Part shown: positions 7,066 through 15,975 of the stretch, one piece after another
How positions within the stretch are numbered: position 1 is the stretch's first letter
How the letters are laid out: each line of letters opens with the position of its first letter
Virus record (IMG/VR): IMGVR_UViG_3300019132_000060
Span: 1-38,867 of that record
DNA length: 38,867 bases
Source: a virus
Direction: 5' to 3' (one strand)
Position numbers and translations under genes: made by a program
The notes under the pieces: generated by a model
Told to the model about the DNA's origin: nothing
The model's input: the letters and a program-made list of their open reading frames with translations, nothing else
Databases searched by the model: none

Positions 7066-7068
7066 ATA

Positions 7069-7090
7069 GGGGGAGAATCCCCCTTTTTTT
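7069..7090 (+). terminator. Strong intrinsic terminator between convergent units
   Basis: GGGGGA-GAA-TCCCCC followed by TTTTTTT. It ends the plus-strand small-gene operon and overlaps the stop codon of the convergent endolysin gene. Confidence 0.85.
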
Positions 7091-7778
7091 ATTCCTCAAC
7101 TATATAAACTGGATATCCTTTTGATTGTAAATCTGCAGCTAAACGTTCAGCGTTTTCCTTTACAGCAAATGCTCCCACTTGAACCTTAAATAATTTTCCT
7201 TTATTAGGTTTTGTAGATGGCTTTTGTTTTGATTTTTTCTTTAATTTAAATATTGTAACTAATCCATCAACATGTCCTTGTGCTATTTTTGTTAGAAATG
7301 GATCACTTTTTAAATTGTTTGCATCAGTGACATTATCAATAAAACCATTCTCGGTTAATACAGCTGGCATGAGAGTCTCTCTTATGACTTGGAAGTTAGC
7401 TTGCTTCTTTCCTCTATTATTAAAACTAGTTGCTTTTATAATTGCATCATGCAGAGCATTTCGTTTTTTATCTGTATCCACTTTGGAAGAATATTGTCCA
7501 TTCCAAATAAAACTCTCGAATCCAAAACCGCCACCGGCATTAATGTGAATAGAAATAAAATAGTCTGCATTCCAATCATTAGCCATTTTTACACGTTGAG
7601 AAAGAGAAACAGTTTGATCGCCTTCACGTGACATTTTGGCTTGAATACCTTCATAATCTTGAAGCATAGCTTTAACTTTCTTGGCAATTTTTAACGTTAC
7701 ATCCTTTTCTTTTAGCCCATTGCCAACGGCACCTGGGTCAGTTCCTCCATGACCTGGATCAATAAAGATTTTCACCAT
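7089..7778 (-). CDS. Endolysin: N-acetylmuramoyl-L-alanine amidase (Amidase_3) with SPOR domain
   Basis: 229 aa. The catalytic domain (1-175) is Amidase_3: zinc ligands appear as H10 (DPGHGG), E24 and H78 (SIHINA), with the catalytic Glu in VLTENGFIDN. A basic linker (KKKSKQKPSTKPNKGK) leads to a C-terminal SPOR-like domain (about 193-229, FKVQVGAFAVKENAERLAADLQ), which binds cell-wall glycan. It cuts the amide bond between muramic acid and the stem peptide to release phage. No signal peptide, so it depends on the holin upstream. A terminator separates it from the holin gene, so read-through or a separate promoter must supply it. Confidence 0.93.
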   Translation of the reverse strand: MVKIFIDPGHGGTDPGAVGNGLKEKDVTLKIAKKVKAMLQDYEGIQAKMSREGDQTVSLSQRVKMANDWNADYFISIHINAGGGFGFESFIWNGQYSSKVDTDKKRNALHDAIIKATSFNNRGKKQANFQVIRETLMPAVLTENGFIDNVTDANNLKSDPFLTKIAQGHVDGLVTIFKLKKKSKQKPSTKPNKGKLFKVQVGAFAVKENAERLAADLQSKGYPVYIVEE

Positions 7779-7807
7779 AATTAATCTTCTCCTTTCTAAA
7801 TTTGGAA

Positions 7808-7837
7808 ATTAAAAAGCGACTAAATGAATAGTCGCTT
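7808..7837 (-). terminator. Terminator between holin and endolysin
   Basis: AAGCGACTA-AATGAA-TAGTCGCTT makes a perfect 9-bp stem, followed on the minus strand by TTTTAATTT. It overlaps the holin stop codon and precedes the endolysin start at 7778. Confidence 0.8.
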
Positions 7838-8075
7838 ACTTCGTTAAACCATGTTTTTGTAATACTTCTTTTTGCTTTTTACCTTTGGCTGTGATGTAGT
7901 TATTTTTAAACCATGCCCATGCTGCTGCACCAACGGTAATTCCAGTAGAGATAACTTCTCCCCACTCTTCTTTTGTACCCGGAATAGGATTTAATCCCGT
8001 TGCAACTAAAAACTGATTCCCTAAAGCTAGGGTAAGTACAACCGTTCTAATAAATGTACCTCTGTCCATTTTCAT
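7836..8075 (-). CDS. Phage holin, SPP1 family
   Basis: 79 aa from ATG 8075, which has AAGGAGG 8 nt upstream; a longer in-frame reading to 8150 lacks support. MKMDRGTFIRTVVLTLALGNQFL, a short NPIPGT loop and a second hydrophobic segment ending AAAWAWFKNN are characteristic of SPP1-type holins (Phage_holin). Two membrane helices, charged C terminus. It forms the pore that lets the amidase reach the wall. It follows XhlA by 14 bp. Confidence 0.88.
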   Translation of the reverse strand: MKMDRGTFIRTVVLTLALGNQFLVATGLNPIPGTKEEWGEVISTGITVGAAAWAWFKNNYITAKGKKQKEVLQKHGLTK

Positions 8076-8089
8076 CTTTTTACACCTCC

Positions 8090-8347
8090 TTAAAAATTGT
8101 TTCTGAGTAAGACAAGTAATGTAATTAAAGCAAAAAGCCATCCGCCCCAATTGCGGATAGCTTCTAAGACCGATAATTTCCCTTCTGTTCTTGCTTTCAT
8201 TTCTTCAACGTCATCTTTGATTTTTCCTAATTCTTCTCTTAAACCATTGTACTTTTTAATAATGTTTCTTGTTTCTTGCATTTCATATCGTAAAGCATTT
8301 ATTTGTTCAAACAATTCCTTATTTGTGTACCATTGTTCGCTTCCCAA
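8090..8347 (-). CDS. xhlA: XhlA-like hemolysin/lysis accessory protein
   Basis: 85 aa. A long N-terminal amphipathic helix rich in E, K and R (about residues 10-60) and a single C-terminal membrane helix (GGWLFALITLLVLLRNNF). This is the XhlA pattern (PF10779) of PBSX-type phages, where XhlA works with the holin XhlB in lysis. TTG start with GGGGTGG upstream. It heads the lysis operon after a double terminator. Confidence 0.82.
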   Translation of the reverse strand: MGSEQWYTNKELFEQINALRYEMQETRNIIKKYNGLREELGKIKDDVEEMKARTEGKLSVLEAIRNWGGWLFALITLLVLLRNNF

Positions 8348-8393
8348 TACTATCCACCCCTACTCTATAATCACCCCCCCTTTTGAGGGATTG

Positions 8394-8441
8394 AAAAAAG
8401 CGCCTATATAGGCGCAAAGGAAAAGCATCCCTAGAGGATGC
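8394..8441 (-). terminator. Tandem terminators downstream of the 93-aa gene
   Basis: Two successive hairpins on the minus strand: GCATCC-TCTAG-GGATGC followed by TTTT, then GCGCCTATATAGGCGC followed by TTTTTT. They separate the 93-aa gene at 8459 from the lysis genes. Confidence 0.85.
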
Positions 8442-8458
8442 AGATAATTTAATTGAAT

Positions 8459-8740
8459 TTAGAAATTTAAGTTTTTCCTTGCTGATTTAACCCATTCATG
8501 GTTTTTAATTTTACTCTCAATTATTTCATAACAATTTTGAAGTGTTTCATCTAAAGTGTTATAAACCGTTGATGAAACAAATGGTTCGTTTTCGCAAATA
8601 TTAATAATACCTTGTCCAGCAAACTTACCATCAGCAAAACACAATATTTCTATTTCAGCTGCCACTTTACTAGCAACATAATAACGGAACTTTTTTATTT
8701 CTATTGATTGTGTAATCTTTGCAGTTGCTTCAACATGCAT
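8459..8740 (-). CDS. 93-aa protein of unknown function, monocistronic
   Basis: No family recognised. The sequence is mixed alpha/beta with an internal EIEILCFADGKFAGQGIINI strand pair and a C-terminal helix (EIIESKIKNHEWVKSARK); no membrane segment. The ATG has AAGGAGGTG 7 nt upstream. The gene is isolated between terminators (8815-8843 before it, 8394-8441 after it), so it is its own transcription unit inserted between tail and lysis genes, the hallmark of a prophage moron. Its leader resembles those of the genes at 25160 and 27250. Confidence 0.75.
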   Translation of the reverse strand: MHVEATAKITQSIEIKKFRYYVASKVAAEIEILCFADGKFAGQGIINICENEPFVSSTVYNTLDETLQNCYEIIESKIKNHEWVKSARKNLNF

Positions 8741-8749
8741 ACATTTTCA

Positions 8750-8783
8750 CCTCCTTCTTTTTACACAATTCGACAAAAGGAGG
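8750..8783 (-). promoter_or_regulatory. Leader hairpin able to mask the ribosome site of the 93-aa gene
   Basis: On the minus strand CCTCCTTTT (8775-8783) can pair with AAGAAGGAGG (8750-8759), which is the gene's ribosome site. The same CTCCTTTT can instead pair with an upstream AAAAGGA (about 8789-8796), giving two exclusive hairpins. TTGTCGAA lies in the loop (core 8769-8775). Confidence 0.5.
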
Positions 8784-8814
8784 GATTTTCCTTTTTTAAT
8801 CTCCCTTGAAGCAA

Positions 8815-8843
8815 TATAAAAAGCCCTACTAAGCAGTAGGACT
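8815..8843 (-). terminator. Terminator at the end of the tail operon
   Basis: AGTCCTACT-GCTT-AGTAGGGCT on the minus strand (9-bp stem with one G-U pair) followed by TTTTTAT; it overlaps the end of the gene at 8829. Confidence 0.75.
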
Positions 8844-9050
8844 TTCTAGTAATCTCTCGGAAACTTTTTGTCGTACTAGGGTTGTTAATGTTGTAATGGA
8901 TTCATTCCCAGCATATTCTTCTGGAGTGAGAGGAACATATCCGTTAATATTTATCGTTCTTTGTTGATCATTTCCATTAAAAAATACTTGAACCCCTGAT
9001 ACTTCCCCTTCGTTGTATCGCACGTTGATATTCGTTATTTGGATATTCAT
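8829..9050 (-). CDS. Small phage protein following the DUF1617-like gene
   Basis: 73 aa, soluble. The first 45 residues are beta-rich (IQITNINVRYNEGEVSGVQVFF), the rest is helical (TPEEYAGN..ITTLTTLVRQKVSERLLE). Its ATG shares one base with the stop codon of the preceding gene (TAATG), so translation is coupled. It is the last gene of the tail operon. Comparable small proteins follow the tail fibre in Bacillus siphophages; function unknown. Confidence 0.75.
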   Translation of the reverse strand: MNIQITNINVRYNEGEVSGVQVFFNGNDQQRTININGYVPLTPEEYAGNESITTLTTLVRQKVSERLLESPTA

Positions 9051-9463
9051 TACTCGTCTCCACCTTTCTCAAATTGTTCGCATAGATAATCGTATATATC
9101 TGCTTGTGGGCCACTTAGTTCAACATCACAATTAAGTAATATTTCCTTTACAGTTTTCAACATTTCGTGATAATCTCCACCCTCAATAACCATTTCTTCA
9201 TCATACAATTCTTCTAAATCCTTCTTGAATGCTGCTAAATCTTTGATATCAAACTTGTCGTCAATTACTTTTGGTTCCCCTTTTTCATCCTTGTTGGAAT
9301 GTTCTTTAGCTAGTTCAATACGTTGATCTTCTACCTCTTTTAATCTTTCACTTAATAATTTGATTAACTTTGTACGGTGCCTGCTTTGTTTACCTTTCAA
9401 GGACAAATTAAAAAGCAGGTCAATTGCCTGCCCCAATCTACGGTTTTCTATTTTTACGATCAT
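9050..9463 (-). CDS. DUF1617-like phage protein
   Basis: 137 aa. Strongly charged and helical; the start (KIENRRLGQAIDLLFNLSLKGKQSRHRTKLIKLL) and a following KEVEDQRIELAKE segment match what I recall of DUF1617, a family that follows tail-fibre genes in Gram-positive phages. It overlaps the tail protein by 4 nt (ATGA) and the next gene by 1 nt. Role unknown, perhaps in tail tip assembly. Confidence 0.7.
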   Translation of the reverse strand: MIVKIENRRLGQAIDLLFNLSLKGKQSRHRTKLIKLLSERLKEVEDQRIELAKEHSNKDEKGEPKVIDDKFDIKDLAAFKKDLEELYDEEMVIEGGDYHEMLKTVKEILLNCDVELSGPQADIYDYLCEQFEKGGDE

Positions 9464-12400
9464 GCTACCTTCGCCTCCAGTTCATTTACTCTATTTTCAA
9501 GATATGAAACTTTTTGTTTTAAATATTGGTTTTCTATTTTTAGCCAATTGACTTCATCACTTAGGGAATCAGTTTCTTTAATATGATCTTTTAATCCCTT
9601 CCATAAGAACCCTATGGTTGAATACATATTAATGGTGTCTTTTGTGCTAGCATGTATGATTTCCGGAGCCTCGTCCAGCATCAAACCCAATCTCTTTTTG
9701 TTACCATCATCTTCCCACTTATATAGATACGTATAAACTCTTGATTGCCTAAAAACTTCTAATACATTGTTATCATAAACCTCAATAACTTTCTTTGATT
9801 CCCGTGTAGAATTCGGTGGTAAATAGTCACTTGCCCTAATAGGGATATAACTGGACCCTTGTGATGGCAATGTTGCTCTTATTTCAGTACTTGATTGAAG
9901 ATAAACGATACCACTTCCAGCACGAACAACAACGTATCCACTATCTGAATTAAATGTGGCGTTTGCTCCGCCATAGAAACTACCTACTGCATAAAAGTGT
10001 TGTGCCCTCATAGGTACGTATGTTGAAGTGCTTCCCTTTACTGTTGCACGTAATTCTCCCCCACTTAACGGCCTCACATAAAGATGAACTCCCGAACCAT
10101 TGTGATCTACCGCATTTGTAAATATTGAATTTGCTCCGTCAACATAAATATCTTTTGTATCTAATCTCGTTGAAAACGTAGCACCGGTTTTGGTCAATTC
10201 AAGTAACTTGGTAAATACCCCAGTGCTCTCATCACCACTTGAAATATTAAACTCGAAAATTGCATTACGTAAACCATTAAATTGAACTTTAGGTGGACTC
10301 CAATAGGAATTTCTAATTTCGAGTCCCCCGTGTTCTAATCCTCCCATGGAATCCATTATCAACCTTTGTGGAGACAGAATAAATCGTCTGTCATAAACCC
10401 CATTATAAACATAGCCATCTACCCCGACTGCAGAGTACCGAGTATTAACGCTATAATTATCATATAAACCTGAACCTGTATATTTTGTTCCAGTTATATG
10501 TGTAGAACCATCTTGAATGTTAATTGTTCCCCAACTACCGTTTTGTACTAGCTTTCCACTAAAAGTCGCATTTTGTCCGAATACATGACCGTTAAAATTA
10601 ATTCTACTAGCTTGTATGGTAATCGTTGTTGCCGTTTGGTTGATTAATGAGGCGATAGTGTTTCCGGTGAAATCTGATGTCTTAACTCGTAAATTAATTT
10701 CATTAGCGTGTTGAGTAATAGTCGATTCAGCAGTTGATAATCGTGAATTTATTCCACTTATTGCACCATCCACGTCTTCTGGTGCGGGTGACCAATCGGT
10801 TGCTCGGTTCCCTTTTTCGAGTTTTGCTTCTTTAAAATCAACAATGCTTCTTGTACTTGTATTTGTGTCAAATCTTACAACAAAAACTCTAATTTTATCC
10901 CTGTCACTTGGCATTGTAAACGTAACTTGTGAATAACCTTCCTCACCGGGTTCAATCCAATTTCCGTTAAAATCAGTCCACAAACTTCCATTCCCATCAA
11001 CATATGTTCTAACTCTAATTGAAACTCTTTTTTGATTGCTTGAATCTGATTTTAAATAAACTCTTGCTGTATAAGTTTGACCTTTTTCTCCAAAAATATC
11101 AGGATACGGGTAATGGTCTCCCCATGTTCCTGTCATGTCATATTTAGAAAACTCCTTGTTTGTATTTCTTAATAAATTAGTTCCGCCAAATTCTAAACTA
11201 TTAAACTCTGTACTTGTAACTCTCAATGCTATTTCATCCGCTTGAACACTTAACTGAGAGCTTAAACTAGAAATTTGTGTATTTACACTACCTAATTGCC
11301 CATCTATCTGATTTTTGGTGTAAACATCAGTCGCATTGGCTTTTAAAGCTATTTGTAATGAAGTCTGTTGAATTTCTGTTTCAGCTTGTCCCAACCGAGT
11401 AGTTATTGAGTCAAGACTGTTGTTGATGGTGGTCATATCTTGTTGATATGTGGTGGTACTTACTTTGCTAGATATTTCATTGTTCAAAACACTTATTTGA
11501 GCTGATTGTTGAGTTATCGTCTCCCCTTGGCTTGTGACTGTGTTCTTTAGACTAGAAAATTGAATATCTAGTGTGTTTCCGTCTAAATATACTTTTGAGC
11601 CTAGAATTGTAGTAGTACCTTCGTTAATTTTAGTTACTACTGAAACAATGTTAATCTTTGAACCATCTATATTTGCATTACCTGCAATTTTTTCGTTGGT
11701 TACCGCCCCATCAGTAATACCCTCATTGGTTACACCATTTTCATCAACCAATACTGTCTGCCCGTCTGCACCACGAACACGGAATCCATAAACTGATCCA
11801 TCGCCATTAACATCGCCCAAACTAACTCTCTCGTATAAACTATTGTCAGCTCGATTAGCAAAAACTTGTAATCTGTTTCCTGATAGTTTTAAATGTCCAT
11901 TTGGTCCTTGTATGGTGACTAATGCTGCATTTAAGATTCCTGCATTAATTTTTGCAGCATTCAAATTGCTTATTTCAGCATCACCAATGGAACCCTCAGC
12001 GATTATTCCACTACCAGCAAAAATTGCCCCTGCCATAAAGTTATCTGCAGTTAAATTACCCGCTAATAACGTTTCTATTGTTCCGGTTCTAGCAGATAAA
12101 TTATCAATACTAGCATTTACAGCAGTAAGATCATTTGTATAGATGTTATCTATCCTTGCATTAACTGCAGCTAAATCATCTATGTTCGCCTTATTGATCA
12201 AAGCTTCGTTAATCAATGCCTGTTCATAAACAACTCTCTCCACTTTCCTTGACATAGAACCTGAACTACTAAAAGTATTTTGATTTTCACTTTCACCTTC
12301 TGATTCTATCTCTCCGATTAATCCGCCTTGATAGGAGAGTTTATGTTTCATGATCGGAATTTGAATAATTTCACTGTCAATGGTGGTTAAAGTGACTATA

Positions 12401-13251
12401 TCTCCACATTCTAGTGCTGGATTTCCCTGAAGTTTTACCCAAGTTGGTAAATAAGTGAACCCATTTAACTTATTATAGACATCCGTTAAAATTGTATCTG
12501 TCATAAAAGGGTTCTCAAACCTTACCTCACTGCCACCCGCACTTAAAGTCCCTTTAGATAGAATATTTTCACCAACTTGAACAGATAGTTTATCTATTCG
12601 ATACGGTCTATCCTTTTTCTTGTTGTAGTCGATATAGTGATCGCTACTATAGGTATCTGAAACAGCTGCATAAGATTTAATCGTCAGCTTACCATCTCGA
12701 TTAAACTTTGCAAATCCACCACATAATTGAGCAATGTAACCCACCATTTCACGATAGGTATATCCTTCTGGTTTTATCATAATTTCGTAGTTTGGAAGTG
12801 TTCCTGAGAACTGTATACCTACCTTATTACAAATTTCATTCATTACATTCATAATCGTAGTTGGGTAGGTTAAATTGCTAAAATAAGCCTGTTCTAGCTT
12901 GATCATACCGTCAAAGAGCGTGAGACTTACTACATTCTTTTTCCGCTCAACTTGATCGGCATAAAAAACCCCTAGAGGGACGTATTCAACAACACCGTTC
13001 ACGTCTAAACCGATAAACGGCTTAATAAATAATGTTTCAAACACTTCATTAACATCCATTAATGACAAGATAATAGTAGCGGAAGCAGTACTCCCAATCT
13101 CAAAATTGGTTGAGGGGTTGGACGTATCTTCATAGGATAAATCTATAATATGTTCATCAAAATATGTTCTATCTTCAATCTCTATTTTTGCACTGATCAT
13201 TCTTGAAGGTTGTTTAATAGCATTTTTGAAAGCTTGAGACACATTGTACAT
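9460..13251 (-). CDS. Tail-associated receptor-binding/fibre protein with S74-like chaperone end
   Basis: 1263 aa. Residues 1-320 resemble the prophage endopeptidase-tail/gp37-type hub (EIGSTASATIILSL.., EMVGYIAQLCGGFAKFNRDGKL). Residues 340-690 are repeated coiled-coil/beta segments (INKANIDDLAAVNARID, repeated TITQ/ISS..L). About 700-830 is a jelly-roll carbohydrate-binding type domain ending KLEKGNRATDWSPAPEDV. Then beta-structure, and from about 1148 an S74-like intramolecular chaperone (NSTRESKKV..YKWEDDGNKKRLGLMLDEAPEI) with a C-terminal coiled coil. S74 domains trimerise fibres and usually cleave themselves off. It likely binds the host surface. Confidence 0.85.
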   Translation of the reverse strand: MYNVSQAFKNAIKQPSRMISAKIEIEDRTYFDEHIIDLSYEDTSNPSTNFEIGSTASATIILSLMDVNEVFETLFIKPFIGLDVNGVVEYVPLGVFYADQVERKKNVVSLTLFDGMIKLEQAYFSNLTYPTTIMNVMNEICNKVGIQFSGTLPNYEIMIKPEGYTYREMVGYIAQLCGGFAKFNRDGKLTIKSYAAVSDTYSSDHYIDYNKKKDRPYRIDKLSVQVGENILSKGTLSAGGSEVRFENPFMTDTILTDVYNKLNGFTYLPTWVKLQGNPALECGDIVTLTTIDSEIIQIPIMKHKLSYQGGLIGEIESEGESENQNTFSSSGSMSRKVERVVYEQALINEALINKANIDDLAAVNARIDNIYTNDLTAVNASIDNLSARTGTIETLLAGNLTADNFMAGAIFAGSGIIAEGSIGDAEISNLNAAKINAGILNAALVTIQGPNGHLKLSGNRLQVFANRADNSLYERVSLGDVNGDGSVYGFRVRGADGQTVLVDENGVTNEGITDGAVTNEKIAGNANIDGSKINIVSVVTKINEGTTTILGSKVYLDGNTLDIQFSSLKNTVTSQGETITQQSAQISVLNNEISSKVSTTTYQQDMTTINNSLDSITTRLGQAETEIQQTSLQIALKANATDVYTKNQIDGQLGSVNTQISSLSSQLSVQADEIALRVTSTEFNSLEFGGTNLLRNTNKEFSKYDMTGTWGDHYPYPDIFGEKGQTYTARVYLKSDSSNQKRVSIRVRTYVDGNGSLWTDFNGNWIEPGEEGYSQVTFTMPSDRDKIRVFVVRFDTNTSTRSIVDFKEAKLEKGNRATDWSPAPEDVDGAISGINSRLSTAESTITQHANEINLRVKTSDFTGNTIASLINQTATTITIQASRINFNGHVFGQNATFSGKLVQNGSWGTINIQDGSTHITGTKYTGSGLYDNYSVNTRYSAVGVDGYVYNGVYDRRFILSPQRLIMDSMGGLEHGGLEIRNSYWSPPKVQFNGLRNAIFEFNISSGDESTGVFTKLLELTKTGATFSTRLDTKDIYVDGANSIFTNAVDHNGSGVHLYVRPLSGGELRATVKGSTSTYVPMRAQHFYAVGSFYGGANATFNSDSGYVVVRAGSGIVYLQSSTEIRATLPSQGSSYIPIRASDYLPPNSTRESKKVIEVYDNNVLEVFRQSRVYTYLYKWEDDGNKKRLGLMLDEAPEIIHASTKDTINMYSTIGFLWKGLKDHIKETDSLSDEVNWLKIENQYLKQKVSYLENRVNELEAKVA

Positions 13252-13262
13252 ATATTCACCCC

Positions 13263-13610
13263 CTACTTCTCAATAAAATTCATACTTAGGTTTTCCCAAA
13301 GTATTTCGTTTCCTTTTATTCGATATACTGGGGATGTACGATCTCCAACATAAAATGTTCTTGTGATAAATGTCCCTTCCATAGGGTCTGGGTATTCTAC
13401 CGTAAAATAAACATCCTTTACTGATTTTAATAAAGTAGAAATTTCATTCATCTTTAATGGCGGCCATTCACATTCGAGCCTTCTTTTAATAGCAACACGG
13501 TCACGGATAAGTTCCCCTTTTGCATTACGATTAGATTCACCATCTAAATCTGAAATAGTTACTTTAAATGAAGAAGGAGTGGCTACTACCACTCCGTTTA
13601 CTTTGAGCAT
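13263..13610 (-). CDS. DUF6711-like distal tail protein
   Basis: 115 aa, beta-rich, beginning LKVNGVVVATPSSFKVTISDLDGES and containing RRLECEWPPLKMNEISTLLK and FYVGDRTSPVYRI. This is the pattern of the DUF6711 family, placed between tape measure and tail fibre in Gram-positive siphophages, probably part of the distal tail. ATG with GGGAGTGG upstream; 11 bp before the fibre gene. Confidence 0.72.
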   Translation of the reverse strand: MLKVNGVVVATPSSFKVTISDLDGESNRNAKGELIRDRVAIKRRLECEWPPLKMNEISTLLKSVKDVYFTVEYPDPMEGTFITRTFYVGDRTSPVYRIKGNEILWENLSMNFIEK

Positions 13611-13623
13611 CGTACCACTCCCT

Positions 13624-15975
13624 TTATATTTCGATTAATGTTTTACCTGCTTGTCTTTGAGCTTGGTTAATACCTTCAATAATTCTTCTGAAAATGGTTG
13701 TTCCCCCAAAATTTATAATAATTTCAGTGGTTCCTCCACCACCCTCGCCCAATGCATCCTTAATAGCATTGTAAGTTTGTTCATACAATTTACTTTCTGG
13801 AGCAACAATCTCACCTTCATTTCGGTTATCACCGATTATCGCGAGTAATGGATTGTTAGCACCTACATATCCACCCTGGGCAAGTTTTGGAATTTTAGGG
13901 ATACTAAAGCCGAATTTTTTACCACCTATCAAAGGAACCCAATCAGGTACATCGAAACTAATTTTATTGATTCCGCCTATTAAGGCATTTATTCCATCAA
14001 TAATTAGATTTAATGGGAATTTAACGATTGACCATAATGAATCAAAAACCCCTTTGAAAATATCTTTTACACCATTCCAAGCTTTTTTCCAATTCCCAGT
14101 AAAGACACCTGTTATAAAATCAATTAATCCTCCAAATGTTTTTAATACCCCTTTGACTACATCAGATACAACACCGATTAAAGGTTTAATTACCGATAGA
14201 ACGGTATTAAAAACAGATTTGAAGGTAGGAGCCAGATTTTTAACAAGCCAATTCACAATAGGGAGAATGAATTTATTCCAAATTTCTAATGCGCTTTTTA
14301 CTAATTTCGCTACTAAATCAAGTACGAGTTTAATAATCCCTTTCAAATGGTCATTCCAAATTGTTTTAATGAAATTTAATGCACTTGAAATAATAGGTTT
14401 TAGTAGGTTTTCCCATAAATTAACAATAATTTCTAGAATGGAATTAGCGAACGTTTGCAATCCTTTAACTATATCTTTTCCTTGAACATCCCAAACTTGT
14501 TTGATCGTTTCCCATAAACCTTGTACAATCGAGGTTATTGTACTATTAATCAAGTTCCATACTTCAATCACTGAATTTCTAAAATCTTCGTTTGTTCTCC
14601 AGAGATAAATAATCCCTGCAACAAGAATTCCGATTACTGCCGCTACTGCTAGAATTGGTAAGGAAAGTCCAGTAAATATTCCTCCTAGACTGGCAAAAGC
14701 TTTTCCTACCCCTGCAACAATCGTACTCCAGTTTGATATTATTTTATACGCTGCAAAGGCAGCAACGACTCCACCGATACCGCTAATAATGATGTCTTTA
14801 TGTTTAGATATAAAGTTTGATAGGCTAGCGAATATCTTTTTAACTTTGTTCGCCATTTCTTGTATTTTTTTTGATACTTTTCCTGTGTTTGAGTCTAATG
14901 CCCCTTCATCAATGGTGGCTGACAAAGGTGATGATCCTCCTCCAGATACACCTCCTGATGAATCGGCAGCACTACTATTTTTAATATTCGTTATTTCATC
15001 AAACCCCGCTAATCTACTTTGGGCTTTTGCCGCTTTCTTCGCAGCCTTAGCAGTGTCACTGAGAGCTCCTCCTAAACCACTTACAGAAGACGCTTGTTGT
15101 TGCACCGCTTTTGATTGTTCCTTAGCTTGCTTTTGAGGATTCTTACCAAATAGAGCTTGTGTGAATTGAGCAAATAATCCAGTTACATACTCTAGTTTGG
15201 TCGCCAATGCATTTAAGATTGGTAAGACAACGTTGAGTATAGGTAAAAATGCATTACCTATGTTTAATTGAATATTTTTTAATGTCGCTGTAAACTGTGC
15301 GGTTTTTGAGGCGGTATTATTCGCCACTTCATCTCCAAATTTCTTACTTGCTTGTTCAAGAATGGCGAAATACCTAATTTGTTGTTGTGTTTGGAAATCA
15401 AGTTGGGCCCACGACTTACCATTAGCGAATTTATTAAAAGCCTCTGTAGATTCAATCATGGCAATATTAACGTTAATTCCTAAATCCTCAATAGCCTCCG
15501 TGTTACCTAATAGTCCTGATCGGATCCTTTCAAGCGTATCTTCCATCGTTCTTCCCGTTTTACTAGAAACAACCGCTGCGGCTTTGAGTAGGTCTTCTGT
15601 ATATTTAGCTGTTTGAGCAGTACCGTTTGTAAAAGTACTTAATAGGTTACTAAAAACAGCTCCGTATTGATACGCTTCAGACTTTGACATATTGTAGGCT
15701 TTTGCTTGGGTGTCTGCCCACTCTTTAAAAGCACTGGCACTGGATCCCATCAATCGTTCTATTTGGCCGAGACTGGCTTCCACGGACTTGGCCATATTGG
15801 TGCTATCCTTGATTAATTTCCCTACAGCGAGAGTTCCAAGAACTGCACCGATTTTATTCATGGTGCTACGAACACCACTTTGGAAGTTCTCTAACGCTTT
15901 TTGCGTCTTTTCCATTTCCTTTTTTATGCCGGAAAAATCAGCACCGCCACGAACAATAAGGTTTTTAGTAGCCAA
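13624..15975 (-). CDS. Tail tape measure protein
   Basis: 783 aa. N terminus is helical and coiled (FSGIKKEMEKTQKALENFQSG), followed by a TP901-type tape-measure core (KSEAYQYGAVFSNLLSTFTNGTAQTAKYTEDLLKAA, quoted in part: EDLLKAA), hydrophobic helices near 395-460 (GGVVAAFAAYKII, LPILAVAAVIGILVAGIIYLW), then Trp-rich repeats (IWNLI.., IKTIWNDHLKGI). TTG start behind GGGAGGTG. It overlaps the tail chaperone by 11 nt. Length sets the tail; at roughly 1.5 angstrom per residue a tail of about 115-120 nm is expected. Confidence 0.93.
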   Translation of the reverse strand: MATKNLIVRGGADFSGIKKEMEKTQKALENFQSGVRSTMNKIGAVLGTLAVGKLIKDSTNMAKSVEASLGQIERLMGSSASAFKEWADTQAKAYNMSKSEAYQYGAVFSNLLSTFTNGTAQTAKYTEDLLKAAAVVSSKTGRTMEDTLERIRSGLLGNTEAIEDLGINVNIAMIESTEAFNKFANGKSWAQLDFQTQQQIRYFAILEQASKKFGDEVANNTASKTAQFTATLKNIQLNIGNAFLPILNVVLPILNALATKLEYVTGLFAQFTQALFGKNPQKQAKEQSKAVQQQASSVSGLGGALSDTAKAAKKAAKAQSRLAGFDEITNIKNSSAADSSGGVSGGGSSPLSATIDEGALDSNTGKVSKKIQEMANKVKKIFASLSNFISKHKDIIISGIGGVVAAFAAYKIISNWSTIVAGVGKAFASLGGIFTGLSLPILAVAAVIGILVAGIIYLWRTNEDFRNSVIEVWNLINSTITSIVQGLWETIKQVWDVQGKDIVKGLQTFANSILEIIVNLWENLLKPIISSALNFIKTIWNDHLKGIIKLVLDLVAKLVKSALEIWNKFILPIVNWLVKNLAPTFKSVFNTVLSVIKPLIGVVSDVVKGVLKTFGGLIDFITGVFTGNWKKAWNGVKDIFKGVFDSLWSIVKFPLNLIIDGINALIGGINKISFDVPDWVPLIGGKKFGFSIPKIPKLAQGGYVGANNPLLAIIGDNRNEGEIVAPESKLYEQTYNAIKDALGEGGGGTTEIIINFGGTTIFRRIIEGINQAQRQAGKTLIEI

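Noticed and set aside
8076-8150. N-terminal extension of the holin gene up to 8150
   Set aside because: It overlaps XhlA coding DNA, and the ATG at 8075 has a much better ribosome site and yields the normal holin length.
13853-14485. Long plus-strand open frames (up to 210 codons) opposite the tape measure and fibre genes
   Set aside because: They lack ribosome sites, have odd composition and lie fully antisense to well-supported genes.
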